Assembly (NCBI RefSeq): GCF_000732605.1
Contig: NZ_JPME01000004.1
Coordinates: 1-64,000, forward strand
Direction of reading: 5' to 3'
Origin: Lacrimispora celerecrescens
GTDB taxonomy: Bacteria; Bacillota; Clostridia; Lachnospirales; Lachnospiraceae
DNA: 64,000 nucleotides
A model generated the notes under the pieces. That model did not search any database, was not told where the DNA came from, and was given only the letters and a program-made list of their open reading frames with translations. Each line of letters opens with the position of its first letter. Position 1 is the stretch's first letter. Both the position numbers and the translations under genes were made by a program. Of this stretch, positions 1-8,474 are shown one piece after another.

Positions 1-139
1 TAAGCGTGAAGCCCCCCTCAAGATGAGATATCCCATCGCAAGAGTAAGACCCCTTGAAGACGACGAGGTAGATAGGGCAGAGGTGGAAGCATGGCAACAT
101 GTGCAGCTGACTGTCACTAATAGGTCGAGGGCTTAACCA
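1..139 (+). rRNA. 23S ribosomal RNA, 3' end (partial)
   Basis: The first bases carry the conserved 3' end of bacterial 23S rRNA, including 'tgtcactaataggtcgag' followed by 'ggcttaacca'. The gene runs in from the left edge. The 3' end is placed at about 139 by comparison with the usual '...cttaacca' end. The next 80 bases (140-219) show no 5S rRNA; the tRNA cluster follows directly. Confidence 0.93.
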
Positions 140-219
140 GGTTGGTTTAGGTAAGAGGAAAGAACGGATGAAAATAGATATGTAACAATGTGTGGTTTTG
201 AGGGTATATGCCTCAGTAA

Positions 220-292
220 TCCTCGATAGCTCAGTCGGTAGAGCAAACGGCTGTTAACCGTTGGGTCGTAGGTTCAAGTCCTACTCGGGGAG
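220..292 (+). tRNA. tRNA-Asn (GTT)
   Basis: Full cloverleaf. Acceptor arm tcctcga (220-226) pairs with tcgggga (285-291), discriminator G292. Anticodon loop ctGTTaa reads GTT. The 3' CCA is not encoded. First of a tight tRNA series behind the 23S gene, probably co-transcribed with it. Confidence 0.95.
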
Positions 293-296
293 CTTT

Positions 297-368
297 GGCC
301 CCATGGTCAAGCGGTTAAGACATCGCCCTTTCACGGCGGTAACACGAGTTCGAATCTCGTTGGGGTCA
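297..368 (+). tRNA. tRNA-Glu (TTC)
   Basis: Acceptor ggcccca (297-303) pairs with tggggtc (361-367), discriminator A368. Anticodon loop ctTTCac. CCA not encoded. Four bases behind tRNA-Asn. Confidence 0.95.
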
Positions 369-374
369 TTTAAT

Positions 375-447
375 GCCGATGTGGCTCAATTGGCAGAGCA
401 GCTGATTTGTAATCAGCAGGTTATCGGTTCGAGTCCGATCATCGGCT
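375..447 (+). tRNA. tRNA-Thr (TGT)
   Basis: Acceptor gccgatg (375-381) pairs with catcggc (440-446), discriminator T447. Anticodon loop ttTGTaa. CCA not encoded. Confidence 0.95.
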
Positions 448-484
448 TTTAGAAATTTAATACATTTGCAGATTATAATGTTTA

Positions 485-558
485 GGACCTTTAGCTCAGT
501 TGGTTAGAGCAACCGGCTCATAACCGGTCGGTCCCGGGTTCGAGTCCCCGAAGGTCCA
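485..558 (+). tRNA. tRNA-Met (CAT)
   Basis: Acceptor ggacctt (485-491) pairs with aaggtcc (551-557), discriminator A558. Anticodon loop ctCATaa. The first acceptor pair is a normal G-C, so this is not an initiator of the usual bacterial type; elongator Met is likely. A CAT tRNA modified to read Ile (ATA) cannot be fully excluded from sequence alone. Confidence 0.92.
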
Positions 559-587
559 CTGACACTGAACTAAATATTTGATAATCT

Positions 588-661
588 GGCCTGGTGGCTC
601 AGCTGGTTAGAGCGCCGCCCTGTCACGGCGGAGGTCGTGGGTTCGAATCCCATCCGGGTCG
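588..661 (+). tRNA. tRNA-Asp (GTC)
   Basis: Acceptor ggcctgg (588-594) pairs with ccgggtc (654-660) with G-T pairs, discriminator G661. Anticodon loop ctGTCac. CCA not encoded. Confidence 0.94.
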
Positions 662-730
662 TTCTGTACTATAAAGTACAGGCTTTACAAACCAGCGGGT
701 AAGTAGTATAATACTTACTGCATCGTATAT

Positions 731-803
731 GGGATCTTAGCTCAGCTGGGAGAGCATCTGCCTTACAAGCAGAGGGTCATAGGTTCGAGCCCTATAGGTC
801 CCA
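731..803 (+). tRNA. tRNA-Val (TAC)
   Basis: Acceptor gggatct (731-737) pairs with aggtccc (796-802), discriminator A803. Anticodon loop ctTACaa. CCA not encoded. Confidence 0.95.
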
Positions 804-826
804 TTTCCATGAGAGATCATGAGAAT

Positions 827-912
827 GCCGGCGTGGCGGAACAGGCAGACGCACAGGACTTAAAATCCTGCGGGACTAATCTCCCGTACCGGTTCGATTC
901 CGGTCGCCGGCA
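827..912 (+). tRNA. tRNA-Leu (TAA)
   Basis: Class II tRNA with a long variable arm, 86 bases. Acceptor gccggcg (827-833) pairs with cgccggc (905-911), discriminator A912. Anticodon loop ctTAAaa. CCA not encoded. Confidence 0.95.
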
Positions 913-941
913 TTTGCCTGATAAGGCAATTAAGTGAATAT

Positions 942-1015
942 GTGTGTGTAGCTCAGCTGGATAGAGCACTTGGCTACGGACCAAGGTGTCGGGAGTTCGA
1001 ATCTTCTCACGCACG
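942..1015 (+). tRNA. tRNA-Arg (ACG), first copy
   Basis: Acceptor gtgtgtg (942-948) pairs with cacgcac (1008-1014), discriminator G1015. Anticodon loop ctACGga. Last tRNA before a strong terminator at 1046-1078. A second ACG gene with a different acceptor arm follows at 1149. Confidence 0.94.
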
Positions 1016-1045
1016 TACAGAAAACCTTTGTTTTACAAGGGTTAC

Positions 1046-1078
1046 AAAAAAAGGCATCCTGAAAAGGGTGTCTTTTTT
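1046..1078 (+). terminator. Rho-independent terminator of the rRNA/tRNA operon
   Basis: A 13-pair stem, aaaaaaggcatcc (1046-1059 region) against gggtgtctttttt, with loop tgaaaa and a T-rich 3' arm. It ends the 23S to tRNA-Arg transcript. Confidence 0.85.
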
Positions 1079-1101
1079 GTATATAAAAGGCAATTCATCA
1101 C

Positions 1102-1130
1102 TTTACAAATTTAGCAAACTGGTGTATATT
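1102..1130 (+). promoter_or_regulatory. Sigma-A promoter for the second tRNA-Arg
   Basis: TTTACA (1102-1107), 17-base spacer, TATATT (1125-1130). It lies between the terminator at 1046-1078 and the tRNA at 1149, so the second tRNA-Arg is probably its own transcription unit starting near 1137. Confidence 0.7.
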
Positions 1131-1148
1131 AACCATGTACCATACAAT

Positions 1149-1222
1149 GCGCTGGTAGCTCAGCTGGATAGAGCGTCTGGCTACGGACCAGAAGGCCGCG
1201 AGTTCGAATCTTGTCCGGCGCA
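1149..1222 (+). tRNA. tRNA-Arg (ACG), second copy
   Basis: Acceptor gcgctgg (1149-1155) pairs with ccggcgc (1215-1221), discriminator A1222. Anticodon loop ctACGga. Same anticodon as the copy at 942 but with different arms. It has its own promoter (1102-1130) and its own terminator (1228-1265). Confidence 0.95.
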
Positions 1223-1227
1223 TGAGA

Positions 1228-1265
1228 AGAACAGTTTTATTATATTGCGAAAACTGTTCTTTTTT
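1228..1265 (+). terminator. Rho-independent terminator of tRNA-Arg
   Basis: Perfect 11-pair stem agaacagtttt (1228-1238) with aaaactgttct (1250-1260), followed by five T. Confidence 0.88.
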
Positions 1266-1317
1266 CATATTAGTTTTGGCGGATAGTGCGGAAGTCAGTT
1301 TTTATACTAATTATGGC

Positions 1318-1345
1318 TTGATTTTTTTTCAGAATTTATTATACT
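1318..1345 (+). promoter_or_regulatory. Candidate sigma-A promoter of the murein-peptide operon
   Basis: TTGATT (1318-1323), 16-base spacer, TATACT (1340-1345). The expected start near 1352 gives a leader of about 115 bases before the first gene. That leader contains a terminator-like hairpin (1384-1422). Confidence 0.55.
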
Positions 1346-1383
1346 AAACTTAAGGCTTTAGGGCAGATAGAATCAGGTGCGAT

Positions 1384-1422
1384 GAGGTAGCTGTAGACAA
1401 TAGGTGCAGTGCCTCTTTTTTT
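1384..1422 (+). terminator. Terminator-like hairpin in the operon leader (possible attenuator)
   Basis: GAGGTA (1384-1389) can pair with TGCCTC (1410-1415) around a 20-base loop and is followed by seven T (1416-1422). It sits between the candidate promoter and the first start codon, which would fit attenuation. The stem is only 6 pairs, so the call is tentative. Confidence 0.35.
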
Positions 1423-1467
1423 ATATCAGGCTGTCAATTTAGGCCGGCAGGGAGCTTATTTATTGGT

Positions 1468-2247
1468 ATGAATGATGAAATAATAGAGAAGCTGGAACAG
1501 CTTCCTGGAAGAATTAGTTTTTTATATGAAAATTTAAAAACTGGAGATGGGTTCGCTTATCACGAACAAGAACCTATGATGGCGGCAAGTGTCATCAAGC
1601 TGTTTATCATGGCGGCTGCCTTTGAAAAAAGTAAAAAGGGTACCTTCCAGATGGAGGAGTTATTTGCCGTAAAAAAGGAGGACTGTGTTCCTTCCTGCGG
1701 CGCCCTTACTTATCTTCATGATGGGATTCTGGTAACAGGGATGGATCTGGTCACACTAATGATCATTTTCAGTGATAATACGGCCACCAATGTTTTGATT
1801 GATATTCTTGGAATGGAGGAAATCAACGAAACGATTCAGGGGCTTGGGTTTGAGCGGACAATTCTTCAGAGAAAAATGTATGATATGGTAAGATCAGCCC
1901 AGGGAATCCAAAACTACATAACTGCATATGAAACAGGCAGGCTTCTAAAAATGATGTATGACGGAACACTTATAGACAGTCAGTCTAGTGATACAATGAT
2001 TTCAATACTTAAAAATCAGCAGCTATGCAGTAAGATTCCATTTTATCTGCAAGCTCTTTCGGATAGTCCGGAGATCGCCCACAAGACAGGGGAAGATACA
2101 GGGATTACTCATGATGTAGGAATTGTTTATGGAAAAGAACCGTTTTTGGTCTGCTTTTGCGGAAATGAAACGGATACTCCTGCTTTTGAAAGGGTCATGG
2201 CTGAGATCTCTCTGGATTTATTCAAGCAGATCAATAAAGAGATTTAG
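1468..2247 (+). CDS. Serine hydrolase of the class A beta-lactamase fold, no signal peptide
   Basis: A 259-residue penicillin-recognising serine hydrolase. The three fold motifs are visible: SxxK at S41-V-I-K44 (nucleophile), SDN at 102-104 and KTG at 206-208. The N-terminus (MNDEIIEKL) has no signal peptide or lipobox, so the product should be cytoplasmic, unlike secreted beta-lactamases. The class A general base motif (ExxLN in the omega loop) is not apparent, which argues against real beta-lactamase activity. The gene starts 17 bases before a murein-peptide epimerase, and a second such hydrolase ends the cluster at 11475. I infer a peptidase or amidase role on muropeptides, for instance removing a D-amino acid. 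GGAG lies about 13 bases before the ATG, a long spacer. Confidence 0.8.
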   Translation: MNDEIIEKLEQLPGRISFLYENLKTGDGFAYHEQEPMMAASVIKLFIMAAAFEKSKKGTFQMEELFAVKKEDCVPSCGALTYLHDGILVTGMDLVTLMIIFSDNTATNVLIDILGMEEINETIQGLGFERTILQRKMYDMVRSAQGIQNYITAYETGRLLKMMYDGTLIDSQSSDTMISILKNQQLCSKIPFYLQALSDSPEIAHKTGEDTGITHDVGIVYGKEPFLVCFCGNETDTPAFERVMAEISLDLFKQINKEI

Positions 2248-2264
2248 AAAATTGGGGGAAAGCA

Positions 2265-3350
2265 ATGAAGATTGTAAAAATAGAAACGGCAAAGGTTAAT
2301 ATCCCACTTGTAACTCCATTTAAGACGGCTTTAAGAACGGTTGACAGCGTCAATGATATTGTGGTGAGGATCACAACGGATGACGGTCAGACCGGGTTCG
2401 GTGAGGCGCCTCCTACGGCAGTGATCACGGGGGATACCCATGGTTCCATTCTTTCTGCTATTGAGGAATTCATTGCTCCGGCCATTGTTGGAATGGAGAT
2501 TGAAAATCTGGATGGAATCATGAAAAAGCTTCATGGCTGCATATTGAAGAACAGCTCTGCAAAGGCTGCGGTGGATATGGCTGTTTATGACCTTTTTGCA
2601 AAATCCTGCGGGAAACCCTTATATAAAATTTTGGGAGGCGGACGAGGGGAGATTGAAACGGATCTGACCATTAGCGTCAATGGGGTGGAAGAGATGGTGG
2701 TTGACAGCCTGAAGGCTGTTTCACAGGGCTTTCGGATCCTGAAAATTAAAGTGGGGAAAGAGAGCAAAAAGGATGTGGAGCGGATTCAGGCCATCCGCCA
2801 GGCGGTAGGGCCGGATATTAAGCTTCGTATTGACGCAAATCAGGGGTGGTCTGCCAAGGAAGCAGTAAAGATCATCCGCACACTGGAAGAAATGGGAATC
2901 GGCATGGATCTGGTGGAGCAGCCGGTGAATGCTCATGACTTTGAGGGGATGAAGTTTGTAACCAGCCAGGTGTATACACCCATCTTGGCGGACGAAAGCG
3001 TTTTTTCTCCTGAGGATGCCATAAGGATTATCAGGGAACGGGCAGCGGATCTCATTAATATTAAGCTTATGAAGACCGGGGGGATCCATGAAGCTTTAAA
3101 AATCTGTGCCATTGCGGAAAGCTTTGGGATGGAGTGCATGATTGGGTGTATGCTGGAGAGTAAGATTGCAGTGAGCGCGGCAGCTCACTTAGCGGCCGGA
3201 AGGGGGATTATTACCCGGGCGGATTTAGATGGGCCGTCTCTTTGCAGGGAAGATCCATACATAGGAGGACCTGTTTTTGACGGACCTAAGATTGTTATGA
3301 ATGAGGATCCTGGAATGGGAATCAGCAGGGTGGCAGCATTCGGTGACTGA
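2265..3350 (+). CDS. ykfB: L-Ala-D/L-Glu epimerase (enolase superfamily, YkfB-like)
   Basis: A 361-residue muconate-lactonising-type enolase superfamily protein. The pattern matches the dipeptide epimerase that turns L-Ala-D-Glu from peptidoglycan into L-Ala-L-Glu so that ordinary peptidases can use it. Visible residues: base pair KIK (K160, K162), metal ligands D190 (DANQGW), E218 (VEQP) and D243 (ADES), second base K267, and the C-terminal DLDGP (D320, D322) that grips the dipeptide ammonium group. Length equals B. subtilis YkfB. A good ribosome site, gggggaaagc, precedes the ATG. It is followed after 61 bases by the binding protein of a peptide transporter. A small hairpin lies in that gap (ctaatccc / gggttag, 3374-3392 region). 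Confidence 0.9.
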   Translation: MKIVKIETAKVNIPLVTPFKTALRTVDSVNDIVVRITTDDGQTGFGEAPPTAVITGDTHGSILSAIEEFIAPAIVGMEIENLDGIMKKLHGCILKNSSAKAAVDMAVYDLFAKSCGKPLYKILGGGRGEIETDLTISVNGVEEMVVDSLKAVSQGFRILKIKVGKESKKDVERIQAIRQAVGPDIKLRIDANQGWSAKEAVKIIRTLEEMGIGMDLVEQPVNAHDFEGMKFVTSQVYTPILADESVFSPEDAIRIIRERAADLINIKLMKTGGIHEALKICAIAESFGMECMIGCMLESKIAVSAAAHLAAGRGIITRADLDGPSLCREDPYIGGPVFDGPKIVMNEDPGMGISRVAAFGD

Positions 3351-3411
3351 TATAAGAAAAAGATACTAATCCCGTTTGGGTTAGAAATATTAGGAAAATG
3401 GAGGAGAAATT

Positions 3412-5346
3412 ATGAAAAAAAGAAGACTGATGGCTGCGGCACTATGCGCGGTTCTGGCTGCTTCTACAGCATTAAGCGGCTGCGGCGGGAATAAGGCGGC
3501 AGGTAATGGTTCCCAGGCTGCAGGTAATGAAACCGGCACGGCGGAGAGCGGTACACCGGCTGTGTATACAAAGCTCTATGGTTCTGAGGCTACTACACTG
3601 AATTATCTCACGGCATCATCAGAAAATGATAACAAGATAGGGGCCAACTGTGTGGATACCCTGATTGAATACGATAACAAAGGGCAGATTAAACCGGGGC
3701 TTGCAACGGAATGGAGCTATGACGATGCCACACTGACATGGACCTTTAAGCTGCGGGAGGCGAAATGGGTGGATAACACTGGAGCGGAAGTGGCGGATGT
3801 GACTGCCCAGGATTTTGTTGATGCCATGAAGTATGAGCTGACTCCTGAGTATGAAAGTGCTAATGTTCAGAATCTTTTTGGAGTTATTGCCAATGCAGAG
3901 AAATATTATAATGGACTGGTATATAACGGCGGAGCAGATAAGGACGGAAAGGTATGGGAGTCGATTGATTATTCAGAAGTAGGTGTAAAGGCAGTTGATG
4001 AACATACCCTTACTTACACTCTGGAGAAGGAAGTTCCGTATTTCCTTTCTTCTCTGGCCTACGTAGTATATATGCCGGCTTATGGCCCGCAGCTTGCTGA
4101 ACTTGGAAAAGATTTCGGTACGGGTGCAGATAAGATGTACTATAACGGTGCGTTTTATTTGGAGGAGTTTTCTCCTCAGGAGAAGCATGTATTTAAAAAG
4201 AATCCTGCAAATTATGATGCGGATATAGTTTACATAAATGAGATCCAAGAGATCTATAATGCGGAATACAATACCATCGGGCCAGAAATGATAAAGCGCG
4301 GGGAAATTGATTATGCGGAGATTTCCTCTGACATTCTGGATAACATGATGAACAGCGAGGATACCAAGAATCTGATCAGTCGTGAAAGGCCGAGAACCAG
4401 CTATTCCTATTTCTACAGCTTTAACTTTAATCCTCAGTTCGATGCCCAGTATGAGCCGGATAACTGGAGAAAAGCGGTGAATAATGAAAATTTCCGTAAG
4501 GCATTATTTGCAGGCTTAAACAAGACAAAAGAAGTGGCGGTTCTGGAGCCTGCAGCTCCTGATGATTTTGTAATCAATTCCATTACACCGGCCAACTTTA
4601 CATTCAATGCGGACGGAACGGATTACACCACAGTGGGTGATATGGCATCCCTTGGGCAGACCTTCAACGAGACAAAGGCAAAGGAATACCGTGACCTGGC
4701 AAAGGCGGAGCTTACGGCTGAGGGTGTTACCTTCCCAGTAAAAGTGCTGATGCCCTATAACCCTTCCGAAGTCAACTGGGATAAGGAATGCCAGGTGGTG
4801 GAGCAGCAGATGGAAAGCCTTCTTGGTACGGACTTCATTGACATCATTGTAGAAGCAGGCCCTGCGGATGGATTCTTAACGGAAGTGCGTCGAAGCGGCA
4901 AGTTTGCATTGATGAAATGTAATTGGGGAGCTGATTACGCAGATCCGGAAACCTGGACTGATCCATTCTACCAGGTAAAGGGTGAAGATGGATACGACCT
5001 TGGATATAAGTATGGAAATATTGCAAAAGCCATTGAAGAGGGAACCCCTTCCGCCGATGCGGCGGTGGAGTACTTTACTCTGGTAGAGGCGGCCAAGGAC
5101 ATTAAGGTGGATATCAATGCCCGTTATGAGGCATTTGCCAAGGCGGAAGCGAGTCTGGTAAATCATGCATTTGTACTGCCTTTCAGCATTTCTGTCAGCA
5201 AATATGTAGCCAGCAAGCTGGATGTATTTGAAGGCCAGTACGCACCCTTTGGCGTATCAAATCTCAGATATAAAGGCCAGCATCTTCAGGACCATTACGT
5301 ATCCATGGATGAGTTTAAGGCTAACAGGGAAGCGAACGCAAAATAA
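3412..5346 (+). CDS. Oligopeptide ABC transporter substrate-binding lipoprotein (family 5)
   Basis: A 644-residue extracellular solute-binding protein of the OppA/DppE family (SBP_bac_5). The N-terminus is a lipoprotein signal: basic MKKRR, hydrophobic core, lipobox LSGC with C24, then a Gly/Ala/Ser-rich linker. It would sit on the outer face of the membrane and feed peptides to the permeases encoded at 5486 and 6424. Its place right after the dipeptide epimerase suggests that the peptides come from cell wall. Start chosen by GGAGGAG eight bases upstream. The gene is followed by a hairpin (5362-5397) that probably raises the level of this message over the permeases. Confidence 0.9.
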   Translation: MKKRRLMAAALCAVLAASTALSGCGGNKAAGNGSQAAGNETGTAESGTPAVYTKLYGSEATTLNYLTASSENDNKIGANCVDTLIEYDNKGQIKPGLATEWSYDDATLTWTFKLREAKWVDNTGAEVADVTAQDFVDAMKYELTPEYESANVQNLFGVIANAEKYYNGLVYNGGADKDGKVWESIDYSEVGVKAVDEHTLTYTLEKEVPYFLSSLAYVVYMPAYGPQLAELGKDFGTGADKMYYNGAFYLEEFSPQEKHVFKKNPANYDADIVYINEIQEIYNAEYNTIGPEMIKRGEIDYAEISSDILDNMMNSEDTKNLISRERPRTSYSYFYSFNFNPQFDAQYEPDNWRKAVNNENFRKALFAGLNKTKEVAVLEPAAPDDFVINSITPANFTFNADGTDYTTVGDMASLGQTFNETKAKEYRDLAKAELTAEGVTFPVKVLMPYNPSEVNWDKECQVVEQQMESLLGTDFIDIIVEAGPADGFLTEVRRSGKFALMKCNWGADYADPETWTDPFYQVKGEDGYDLGYKYGNIAKAIEEGTPSADAAVEYFTLVEAAKDIKVDINARYEAFAKAEASLVNHAFVLPFSISVSKYVASKLDVFEGQYAPFGVSNLRYKGQHLQDHYVSMDEFKANREANAK

Positions 5347-5361
5347 AACGGCAGGTATATA

Positions 5362-5397
5362 CGCCGGACCATTGGCTGTAAAGCTTATGGTCCGGCG
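5362..5397 (+). promoter_or_regulatory. Intercistronic hairpin after the binding-protein gene
   Basis: Perfect 11-pair inverted repeat cgccggaccat (5362-5372) and atggtccggcg (5387-5397), 14-base loop, no T-run behind it. This is typical of an mRNA-stabilising or processing element between a highly expressed binding protein and its permeases, not of a terminator. Confidence 0.6.
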
Positions 5398-5485
5398 GAA
5401 AAATACCGTCTGAAAAGGATGTGCCGGAGCTACGTCTTCTTCCGAGGGTATTTTTAAAAGAAAACACAAAGGAGCCGAGAAACAG

Positions 5486-6427
5486 ATGTTAAAGTATTTA
5501 GGTAAACGAATCGCACGTTCATTTCTTACACTGATCATCATTCTAACCGCGGTGTTCTGTCTGCTGCGTCTGATGCCCATCGAGGGATATTTCCAGAACT
5601 TTGATAAAATGACGCCTCAGCAGATCCAGGTAGGGTTAAAGGAGATGGGGCTTACAGATCCTCTGCCGGTACAGGTGATCCGTTTCTTTAAAGACCTTCT
5701 TCAGGGAGATTTGGGCGTATCCAGGATCTATCGTTCCAACGTCCCTGTGTCTGATATTTTAAAGGATAAGGTCCCTGTCTCTGTGAAACTGGGGGTCTGG
5801 TCTATGGCACTCTCTCTTCTTGTGGGGCTTCCCATGGGGGCTTTGATGGCGCGGTATAAATACAGGTGGTTCGATAAGATCGGAACTCTTTTCATTGTCT
5901 GTATCCAGGCAGTTCCTGCTGCTGTTTATTTTCTGTATATCCAGCTCTACGGCACCAAGCTGATGGGGGTGGGATTGTTATTCCAGATCAATGATCCGAA
6001 ATACTGGGTTCTTCCGGTTCTATCCATGTCCCTTGGAAATATAGCCTTTTATGGCATGTGGCTGAGACGGTATATGGTGGATGAAAGCAATAAGGATTAT
6101 GTGAAGTTAGCTAAGGCAAAGGGGATGTCAGAGGGCGGAGTCATGTTTAAGCATATTTTCCGCAATGCTTTTGTTCCTTTGGCTCAATACATTCCTACTG
6201 CATTTTTAAATACAGTGATCGGATCCATTTATATTGAATCTCTGTATAGCATTCCGGGAATGGGAGGGCTTCTTGTAACGGTGATTAAAAAGCATGATAA
6301 TACCATGGTTCAGGGCATTGTCCTGCTCTATGCCTGCGTAGGTGTTCTGGGACTTTTACTGGGCGACCTTCTTATGGTATTGCTGGATCCCAGAATTAGT
6401 CTGGGAAAGAAAGAAGGTGACAGATGA
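5486..6427 (+). CDS. Oligopeptide ABC transporter permease, OppB/DppB type
   Basis: A 313-residue inner-membrane permease with about six membrane spans and a binding-protein-dependent transport domain. The N-terminal span (MLKYLGKRIARSFL onwards) and the first extracellular loop typical of OppB/DppB are present. The cytoplasmic EAA-type loop is seen at DYVKLAKAKGMSE. AAAGGAG lies 13 bases before the ATG. The stop overlaps the next start by four bases (ATGA), so the two permeases are translationally coupled and should form the heterodimeric channel. Confidence 0.9.
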   Translation: MLKYLGKRIARSFLTLIIILTAVFCLLRLMPIEGYFQNFDKMTPQQIQVGLKEMGLTDPLPVQVIRFFKDLLQGDLGVSRIYRSNVPVSDILKDKVPVSVKLGVWSMALSLLVGLPMGALMARYKYRWFDKIGTLFIVCIQAVPAAVYFLYIQLYGTKLMGVGLLFQINDPKYWVLPVLSMSLGNIAFYGMWLRRYMVDESNKDYVKLAKAKGMSEGGVMFKHIFRNAFVPLAQYIPTAFLNTVIGSIYIESLYSIPGMGGLLVTVIKKHDNTMVQGIVLLYACVGVLGLLLGDLLMVLLDPRISLGKKEGDR

Positions 6428-7410
6428 TGAAGCAGTTTTCTTATCGTCATACAAAAGAAGCGGAATTTATGGAATCGATGGAGGAAGGGGAGTTGTTTTC
6501 CTTTGCGGGCTTTAATGAAAGGGAAGCGGAGAAAACAGGATACAGCAATTATTCTTACTGGTACAGTACCTTCCGAGCATTTTTAAAGAACCGGGGAGCT
6601 TTTGTTCTTTTGGTACTTTTGATTCTTCTCCTGGCGTTTACATTTATCCAGCCCTATCTGCCGGGGCAGTATGATCCCAATATGATCATCAATGATGCAA
6701 AGGGGATGCAGTTTCGTAACGTTCCGCCGGGAAAAGACTTTATTCTGGGAACAAATTCCATTGGACAGGATTTATGGGCAAGGATCTGGGCGGGTACCAG
6801 AACTTCTTTGATCATCGGCTTGTCTGTGGCCCTGGCTGAGGCGGTTATTGGCATAACCGTGGGTGTGATCTGGGGATATGTGAGAAAGGCGGATTTCATT
6901 CTCACGGAAATTTACAATATCATTGACAATATACCGAATACCATTGTTCTGATCCTGATCTCTTATATTTTAAAACCCAGTGTAAAGACTCTGGTGTTCG
7001 CTATGTGCCTGACCGGCTGGATTCAGATGGCCAGATTTATCAGGAATCAGATCCTTATTATCCGGGACAGGGATTATAATGTTGCAAGCCGTTGTCTGGG
7101 AACACCTGTCAGTAGGATCATTATAAAAAACCTGCTTCCTTATCTGGTGTCGGTGATCATGCTGCGCATGGCTTTAACCATTCCGGCTGCTATCGGAAAC
7201 GAAGTGTTTATTACATACATTGGCTTGGGATTACCGGTGAATATTCCAAGTCTTGGCAATCTGATCAACGAAGGACGGGCTTTGATCACTACCCCTGCAT
7301 TGCGCTATCAGCTGGTTTACCCGACAATCATCCTTTCCTTTGTCACCATATCGTTTTATATCATCGGCAATGCCTTTTCGGATGCCGCTGATCCCAAGAA
7401 TCACATGTAA
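6424..7410 (+). CDS. Oligopeptide ABC transporter permease, OppC/DppC type
   Basis: A 328-residue partner permease. A cytoplasmic N-terminal extension of roughly 55 residues precedes the first membrane span (FVLLVLLILLLAF). The GTNSIGQD segment and the EAA-like loop (NVASRCLGTPVSRI) are typical of OppC/DppC. The start overlaps the OppB stop by four bases; a second ATG follows at 6427. The first ATPase gene starts 11 bases after the stop. Confidence 0.9.
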   Translation: MMKQFSYRHTKEAEFMESMEEGELFSFAGFNEREAEKTGYSNYSYWYSTFRAFLKNRGAFVLLVLLILLLAFTFIQPYLPGQYDPNMIINDAKGMQFRNVPPGKDFILGTNSIGQDLWARIWAGTRTSLIIGLSVALAEAVIGITVGVIWGYVRKADFILTEIYNIIDNIPNTIVLILISYILKPSVKTLVFAMCLTGWIQMARFIRNQILIIRDRDYNVASRCLGTPVSRIIIKNLLPYLVSVIMLRMALTIPAAIGNEVFITYIGLGLPVNIPSLGNLINEGRALITTPALRYQLVYPTIILSFVTISFYIIGNAFSDAADPKNHM

Positions 7411-7421
7411 GGAGAGACAGC

Positions 7422-8474
7422 ATGAACCAGGAAAAGATTTTAGAGGTAAACGATCTGGACATCAAATTTGAATTAAGGGGAAAAACCCTTCATGCCATTC
7501 GGGGGATTTCTCTGGATTTATATAAGGGGGAGATTCTGGCTATTGTAGGGGAATCGGGCAGCGGAAAGTCTGTTTTTACCAAATCCTTTATGGGACTTTT
7601 GGAGAGAAATGGGTATGTGGATGGCGGAAGTGCAGTTTATTCCGGGGCAGAAGACCGGGAGAACGTTGAATTAACCGCCGTAAAGAGGGAGAAAGACTGG
7701 CTTAAGATACGGGGGCATGAGATTGCGATGATCATGCAGGATCCCATGACCAGCTTAAGCCCCTTAAAAACCATTGGGGTTCAGATCATGGAAGCAGTGC
7801 TGCTTCATCAGAAGGTGGGGCATTCAGAAGCAAAGAAACGAACGCTTAAATATTTAATGGATGTGGGAATTCAGGATCCGGAAAAAAGGTTTGATCAGTA
7901 TCCTCACGAATTTTCCGGGGGTATGCGCCAACGGGTGGTGATCGCCATTGCCATTGCCTGCAATCCGCAGATCCTTATTTGTGATGAACCGACCACAGCT
8001 CTTGATGTTACCATACAGGCCCAGATTCTGGATCTGATTAAGGAACTGCGGCATAAATACAGGCTTTCAGTAATTCTGATCACCCATGACTTAGGGGTGG
8101 TGGCCAACATCGCAGACAGGGTGGCGGTTATGTACGCCGGAGATATTGTGGAAATTGGCACATGTGAAGATATTTTTTATGATGCAAGGCATCCTTATAC
8201 CTGGGCTTTGCTTTCTTCCCTGCCTCAGGTTGGGGTAAAGGGGACGGATTTGTTTTCTATTCCAGGCACACCTCCTAATCTTTATACGGAGATAAAGGGA
8301 GATGCATTTGCTCCCCGTAATCCTCAGGCTCTTAAAATAGATTTTGTAAAAAGACCTCCTTATTTTGAGGTATCGCCTACTCATAAGGCGAAGACCTGGC
8401 TGTTAGATCCCAGGGCACCTAAGGTGGATCCGCCGCCTGTGGTCAGCAAAATCAGGAATGGAGGGCTGCTTTGA
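7422..8474 (+). CDS. Oligopeptide ABC transporter ATPase, OppD/DppD type
   Basis: A 350-residue ABC ATPase. Walker A GESGSGKS, signature SGGMRQR, Walker [12 protein letters not shown] and the switch His in THD are all present. The C-terminal oligopeptide/dipeptide extension ends in a region with RNPQALK but without an obvious Cys cluster. GGAGAG precedes the ATG. It couples ATP hydrolysis to peptide uptake through the two permeases. The stop overlaps the ATG of the next ATPase by one base. Confidence 0.9.
   Translation: MNQEKILEVNDLDIKFELRGKTLHAIRGISLDLYKGEILAIVGESGSGKSVFTKSFMGLLERNGYVDGGSAVYSGAEDRENVELTAVKREKDWLKIRGHEIAMIMQDPMTSLSPLKTIGVQIMEAVLLHQKVGHSEAKKRTLKYLMDVGIQDPEKRFDQYPHEFSGGMRQRVVIAIAIACNPQILICDEPTTALDVTIQAQILDLIKELRHKYRLSVILITHDLGVVANIADRVAVMYAGDIVEIGTCEDIFYDARHPYTWALLSSLPQVGVKGTDLFSIPGTPPNLYTEIKGDAFAPRNPQALKIDFVKRPPYFEVSPTHKAKTWLLDPRAPKVDPPPVVSKIRNGGLL

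Noticed and set aside
261-1286. Open frames across the tRNA cluster on both strands
   Set aside because: They lie on top of complete cloverleaf tRNAs, carry no ribosome sites and their products are repetitive by-products of tRNA sequence.
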